Shown here one piece after another: positions 59,203 through 64,000 of a stretch of 64,000 nucleotides of DNA (positions within the stretch are counted from its first letter, which is position 1; the number at the start of each line of letters is the position of its first letter). The translations under genes were made by a program, and so were the position numbers. This DNA comes from Gonapodya sp. JEL0774 (lineage: Eukaryota > Monoblepharomycota > Monoblepharidomycetes > Monoblepharidales > Gonapodyaceae). The stretch is taken from NCBI GenBank assembly GCA_027604505.1, contig JADIIX010000006.1, forward strand, positions 244,044 to 308,043. The letters are read 5' to 3'. A model generated the notes under the pieces. That model had not been told where the DNA came from. It worked only from the letters and a program-made list of their open reading frames with translations, and ran no database searches.

Positions 59203-61256
59203 TTAGCCCAAGTGCTCAGACCGGAACCAAGGTTCGTTCCCTTTATATTCTGATGCAGGGCGCTTGTAAGGGATGTAAGGAGGTTCTTCATCATCGTAGA
59301 GGGGAACTACGACGCCGAGCTGGTGTCAAAGATGGGGATCGGAAATCAGCAGCGGGTCGGCACTTCGTCATCCTCCTACTGCAGCCTTTGTCCAAACCCA
59401 CCTCGTAATTGTTCACGCGGACTTCCCGTTGCCCAGAGGCTTTAGATTTGACTACCGTGCCCCAAGCTGATTGGGAGCAATTATGGGAACTGAGGCGTGG
59501 TGTGTTAAGCATAACGTTCGAGTCCCATTTCGACATGATATCCATACCCACCCGTAGTAAACAAACCCTCTTACTCTCCCTTTGGCTGCTACTCTAGATG
59601 ACTCTTGTGACGTCCCTGAGGCCTTTTCTTGTGGTGCAACCTTCCGCACTTCCTGTTCCACCACGACAACCTTTGCATGTGACACTGCGCCGCTCCTCGT
59701 GCTCACACTGTCCCTCATCACAGTCTTCGGAAAGCTTTCCGCATTGTACCATTTCCGTTCCAAACATATTGCTTCACATCCTTCGGGATACGACCCATTT
59801 CGTTTTGCGGAACTAATGGTGGAGAGTGTAGGAAAGAGAACACGAAAGAGAGGTGGTAAAGGGGAGCGCGAAGTAGCTGTAGGGAGTGTGCCCGAGCACG
59901 CGGAGTGAAAGAGATGGAGCCATGGAATCTTGAGAGCACCAAGGGACGACGTCTAGGAAATGTCAACCTGTCAATGTGGCAGAGTGAAGTCGGAAAGGCT
60001 TGGAGCATCGTAGAGCAGACCTGATATTCTACACTGTATCCGGCCTTCGGTGAAAATCCTATCTTCTTCGCAACCGCGGCGAGCCGTCCGACTCCGCTGA
60101 ATTCGATCCCATGGGAGTGAGATGGAATACTTCCTACAAGCTCGGCTTTTGCAGAGGTGAAATCGTACTCCCGTACCACGTCAACGAATTTGTGGACAGT
60201 GAGAACCTTCAAGTACTTGTGGAGATAGGTACCAAACGACGGGAGGGCTTCGTAGTTGGTGGACGGGTCGCGAGGAGGGAAGTCTTGTGCGAACACAACC
60301 TGGAATGGATCCACGAGGCGATTCAGAGCAAGTAAAGGTCATGCAGAGTGGGACGCTCACATTATCAACCGTCGACCAGTCCCGGTGGGTCAAATTTGCA
60401 GATGTAATCACAACACGAAGACAGTCCTGGAACACGAGTAGCATGAGCTTGACATGCATGGTTCCAAAATTCTCAGGTACAGGAGGATAGAGGAATATTC
60501 GTCGAGGTGAAGCACCGACAATCCGAGGCTGATGAGTCGAAAATTATGTTCAGCTGTGGGGAATCTTGACCCGCAGAGTGTCCCTCACTTTATTGGGTTC
60601 GTGGACCACAAAGTAGGCCTCTGTCTCCATCTCCAACTTGTCAGCAATCCAATCGACACCCTTGAAACCGTGACCCCAATCGAATGAAGAAAACAATCCC
60701 TTTCGAAGCCTTTTCTATGAGTGTGAACAGGACATAGTTGAGGTAGAAAGTCTAGAAGGACAGAGCGCCACCTCTCACTGAGTCAATGAGCAAATCCAAC
60801 CCAAGGTCACAAGAGTTGCATATGGTTGCCTCCCAAAACCGGGCGGTTGCACCAGTTACAGAGGGTTTTAATCTCTTTGAATGGGATTCACATTCATCCG
60901 TTTCTTCTAACGCTCTTTTTCGAGTTCGTGCGATTCTTTCCTGCTCCAACATTGCTCGGTTTATTAAGAACGAACTGGTGGTTGTCAACTTGGCAGCCGA
61001 CGAGAAAAGCGCATCTGGATTCAAATCTGATGAATCACGAGTCCCAGGCGAAGAACTAGAGCTGGCCTTTTTAAGCCGTGAAAGGTAAGAGATCTCTTCA
61101 TATGATTCTTGGATCAGATGAGCTTTATACCTGAGTTCCATGATCCGCTATACTCAGTTCAATCGCTCTCTTGAGATCATCGTCGTCATCTGGATCGCTT
61201 CGCTTCGAGTCTTGAAGACTGAGCTCGATTGCAAGACGCAGTTCGTCGTCGTCCAT
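59203..61256 (-). CDS. TDP1: Tyrosyl-DNA phosphodiesterase 1 with two N-terminal UIMs
   Basis: A nuclear and mitochondrial repair enzyme that removes topoisomerase I peptides from DNA 3' ends, using two HxK catalytic motifs. The start at 61256 gives MDDDELRLAIELSLQDSKR, then DDDDDLKRAIELSIADHG: two ubiquitin-interacting motifs. The next exon contains SFLINRAMLEQERIARTRKR (family N-terminal helix). Motif 1 is FGTMHVKLMLLVFQDCLRVV with ITSANLTHRDW. VVFAQDFPPRDP and LHKYLKVLTVHKFVDVVREY follow, then GIEFSGVGRLAAVAKK. Motif 2 is AVSHAKVVVVEQEV, with SSHNCSQSAWGTVVKSKAS supplying the Asn and 'SxAAWG' strand. The tail reads VRVNNYEVG and ends EPWFRSEHLG with a stop at 59203. About eight introns. 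Between 60480 and 60750 there is at least one further exon not fully traced. Confidence 0.88.
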
Positions 61257-61429
61257 TTTATTCTGATCTGATTTTCAAAGCTATTATCGTGTTCCTGAGT
61301 GCAACACCACAGCGGTCTTCGCAATTCTCAAAGATTTCACTCCTCAACTCTCCGTTCTGCAAAATCCTTTCCGATGTCTTTGGGTTTATCCATCAGAGCA
61401 AGCCCCATTCCAACTGTGAACGAAACACG

Positions 61430-62271
61430 TGGTGAGCGGGCCTATGTTCCGATTGACCAACTTGACACAAACGAAACACCTACCGACTGTTTCTCTGAAT
61501 CCGCCCTCATTTGGCGCCTTAGGATGTGGATGCGTGGGAGCCACCCATGTCCATTGTATTGTAAGGAAGTGCGTGAGTGTTTGATCAGAGCGGGGTTGTC
61601 ACCGTTTTTGCTCTCCCAAACTGTCGCCCCAATTCCACACGAGCATCAAGAGTATACTTTATGGTAAGCATGGGCAGATCCTTCACCTCCTCGTTTGACA
61701 TGTGATCTGGAAGTGCATTCATAATGAGATTCAGCTGACCACAAACATGGATTTGCGATAACTCACGTTCAAGCTCACGGACGGCCTCCAGAAAGTTTCT
61801 CTTCACTATTTACAAAATTGGATCATTCAAAGCGATCTACTTCTGGTTGCTGGACAAGTGGGAGTCCACCAGAGCGAGGAACTCTTTGATTCTCAAGTGA
61901 GTGTTCCTGGTGTTCATGCTCAGTATGGTCCACCATATCTTTGGTGAGAAGTGAAGGGTAGAGCACAGTTTCCTCTGCAATGGAGTGCTGCGACACCCCG
62001 CGAATGTCATCTAGTGGTTGTAACATGTTGCTCCACGAGTCTCACACAAATCGCAAGAAGGAATCCTTATTCCTCACACTCATTGACCACACCACTTTTC
62101 TCGTGTTGATCCAGAGAGGCTTGGTATCGATTGTTCGCTCTTGAAACCAGCTGGGAAGCAAGAAGAAGTAACGGCAGAACCCATCAGCTGATTCCAGAGG
62201 AGCGAGGGAAAACTCAAGACACAAGTGTGGTCGGCTAAAAAAGCTTGCTCAATGGTCTCATTCTTCTTCAT
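61430..62271 (-). CDS. Hemerythrin-like HHE-domain protein, possibly frameshifted
   Basis: HHE-domain proteins bind a di-iron (or other metal) site through conserved His/Glu. Minus-strand exons give MKKNETIEQAFLADHT, then MSVRNKDSFLRFV, then MLQPLDDIRGVSQHSIAEET and VLYPSLLTKDMVDHTEHEHQ ('HS..EE...YP' and 'EH..' ligands). The helix EFLALVDSHLSS expected next is present but one base out of frame. After an intron come RNFLEAVREL and, across another, HMSNEEVKDLPML ('H...EE...LP'). A later exon contains PTHPHPKAPNEGGFRETVG, matching the PTRPHPSAP tail of fungal HHE proteins. Start and end are approximate. The frame break near 61915 could be a real mutation, a base-call error or unusual splicing. 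Confidence 0.6.
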
Positions 62272-63644
62272 CTTTCTTTACTCGAACTTCGAGTGCGCGG
62301 GGTGATGTAACTATTCCGCTGTTCTGTAAAAAACCATCTGGGACAACCCAAACATGAACATGAAACAACAAGAAAACAAGAAATGGAATTAGCACAGGTA
62401 TTTACGTGTTTATGAACAAGACAGGAAATGGAAAGGTGAAAACGTAACCCATCATCGTCTGAAAACCCAGTTCCCAGACTAGATGTCATTAAATGCATTT
62501 AAGAGAAATCATCATTCAGAAAATTTTGCATGTAATTTGAATATCTGCTCTTCATTGTATCTTGCAAAAATGGCCGTAAATGGGATGTAAATGTGTCGTT
62601 GACATTTGTATGACACTGCCAGCATTTAATTCAAAAACCATGGAATTCTTATAAATGGTTCTTTGGAGCAGCTGGTGACTCTATGACCACTTCTGACTGC
62701 TGGAAGCATCCAGAAATGCCGTGTGGGCGGTAATTCATATTTGCCCGTTTCTTTGACATAAGTATCTGCAGTTCCATCGGAGTCCCAATCAGCCAAGAGA
62801 TGATGTTCCCTGTCGGGGGTTGGAAGAGAATTTCTCGAAGTGGGTGATGTTGTGTGACACGACACCCAGAGTGTTGGAGCAGGCCAGAAGAACCTAGAAC
62901 TACGTATGAGGATGTAGAAATAGTACCACGACAACGAAAACACTTATTTGCCCTTCTGGGCGTTCGGTTTGTAGGCGCAAAAGAAGTTTAGACAAAGAAC
63001 ACATAATCACATTCAATGAGCATGCGTGGCTTGTGGCGACTCCCTCAGGACGTTTCCTGAGTGAATGAGATATGGTGTAGATGTTCATACTTCTGTCCTT
63101 TGTTCTTTTTGTCGCGTTTTTCTTCACTTTTCCTCGTAATCGTATTCAGTGTCCCCCAGTACAAAGCCTAGTGATGTATGTGACATCACTGTCTCCTAAT
63201 GTCCTCAGACCACATGACTCTTCATGTCTGCAACTAAAATATTGCACTCTCACTACTCTCATTTGAACGCGGAGCTAAATGTAAACTCAGATATAAAAAT
63301 GAGATTTTTCAGAATGTCAAAAGTTCTGGTCTCAGGGTGACCAGGACCCTGTGTGATGTCCCGTACTGGACTGGACTGGTAGATGTAGGACGGGGATCTG
63401 ATGTATGTCTAGATCTTCCAATACATATATGACTACCTACAGGCATCTCAGGACTGTGGTCACCCCAGGTGCCCAGTACACCACACTCCCCCTTCTTCTT
63501 TCAAGTGACGCCCTCGTCACTAAAAGCACGCAGTCACATACGAAAAGGACGTAACGCAATCGTACTGTACAGAAGTGTACAAAACACCCCGACCCATAAA
63601 TGTAATCATCATAAACACATAACATGCAACTGTTCGGCGGTCTC
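62272..63644. other. Long interval with no firm gene
   Basis: From about 62940 to 62590 on the minus strand there is a fragment with REHHLLADWDSDGTADTYVK and, one frame away, THTAFLDASSSQKWS followed by a stop. This recalls an FG-GAP repeat of secreted lectin-like proteins and may be a decayed copy. The rest is low in coding signal. No long terminal repeat or RNA gene was identified. Confidence 0.3.
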
Positions 63645-64000
63645 TCACTCATCGTCGACGGCCATGACTCCTTGAGTCACTTTCTCCCCCTTCCTCTTTC
63701 GGAGGGAGCCATGTTGCCCTTTCTTTAAATCAGAGCCACTAGGCTTCATACCACGAGGCCGTTTCGGCGGTCGAGTACATTGCGGTGGCGGATCATCAGT
63801 ACCAACGCGCCCGAAGTACGCCGCACGGCGAATTTCCAACCGTGTATTCATATCCCGCTTGCGTTGCCCTCGAGTAAGAGCACGTCCATTTGGACCAGTT
63901 GGGTGACGGCGTTCATAATCATTCAACATAGCCTCTGCCAAAACGTTTTCCTCCTCAATCCACTCAGGGACAGAGTAACCATTAAACTTCACATAGTACT
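63645..64000 (-). CDS. C-terminal end of a chromodomain protein, possibly a Ty3/Gypsy chromovirus polyprotein
   Basis: The open frame enters from the right edge and stops at 63645. It begins YVKFNGYSVPEWIEEENVLA, then EAMLNDYERRHP, which fits the second half of a chromodomain ('Y.VKW.GY....W......L..A...L..Y'). The tail is very basic (RALTRGQRKRDMNTRLEIRR and RPPKRPRGMK), with DDPPPQ between. Chromodomains ending a basic tail are common at the C-terminus of chromoviral integrases, but also in host heterochromatin proteins. The decisive upstream part lies outside the window. A methylated-histone binding role is inferred from the domain only. Confidence 0.6.
   Translation of the reverse strand, partial: YYVKFNGYSVPEWIEEENVLAEAMLNDYERRHPTGPNGRALTRGQRKRDMNTRLEIRRAAYFGRVGTDDPPPQCTRPPKRPRGMKPSGSDLKKGQHGSLRKRKGEKVTQGVMAVDDE

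Overview
The window is eukaryotic nuclear DNA. Genes are compact, sit on both strands, are 100-1000 bp apart, and are interrupted by many short GT-AG introns (about 40-170 nt). Families typical of fungi (Mid1 calcium-channel subunit, Zn2Cys6-type factor, fungal LEA-2 membrane protein, heme-dependent N-demethylase of the DUF3445 type) occur beside a CFAP73/CCDC42-type ciliary protein. Together these point to a flagellated, zoospore-forming early-diverging fungus such as a chytrid. I cannot name the species.

Layout. 1-2.1 kb: two minus-strand genes of unknown function, the first cut by the window edge. 2.9-11.3 kb: a plus-strand run with RuvB-like 2 (AAA+ helicase), a Lin1/CD2BP2 U5-snRNP protein lacking its GYF domain, a J-domain membrane protein, CFAP73/CCDC42 and an LEA-2 membrane protein. 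11.3-17 kb, minus strand: MATE transporter, short-chain dehydrogenase and DUF3445 oxidative N-demethylase. 17.1-18.2 kb: a GC-rich, frameshifted relic of a Fanzor/TnpB-like nuclease. 18.3-30.3 kb, minus strand: a multi-pass membrane protein, Mid1 (broken by a 10-N assembly gap), a HAPSTR1-like protein, a CorA-like protein without the GMN motif, a long coiled coil built of 50-residue repeats, and a kappa-class GST. 30.7-39.4 kb: a Zn2Cys6-like factor divergent from a beta carbonic anhydrase, a 14-TM-type MFS transporter and PI31. 39.7-44.6 kb: a DNA polymerase delta catalytic-subunit homologue whose polymerase motifs are intact but whose proofreading motifs are all lost. 45-47.8 kb: an RRM/RS-rich RNA-binding protein. 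48.1-54.5 kb: class III alcohol dehydrogenase, an unidentified membrane protein and a 2OG-Fe(II) oxygenase. 54.6 kb: a 138-bp MITE-like element with inverted ends and a 5-bp target duplication. 55-64 kb: a bZIP factor, a FUN14 protein with 11- and 20-nt microexons, TDP1 with two UIMs, a hemerythrin-like protein, and the end of a chromodomain protein.

Most genes are unrelated housekeeping or membrane functions. No metabolic cluster is evident. Formaldehyde/glutathione handling (class III ADH, GST kappa) and calcium/metal transport (Mid1, CorA-like) are represented, but the genes are scattered. The most unusual items are the exonuclease-dead polymerase delta homologue, the Fanzor relic, the MITE, the split zinc cluster and the FUN14 microexons. 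Exon boundaries were worked out by eye from splice motifs and family alignment recalled from general knowledge, so some edges are approximate.
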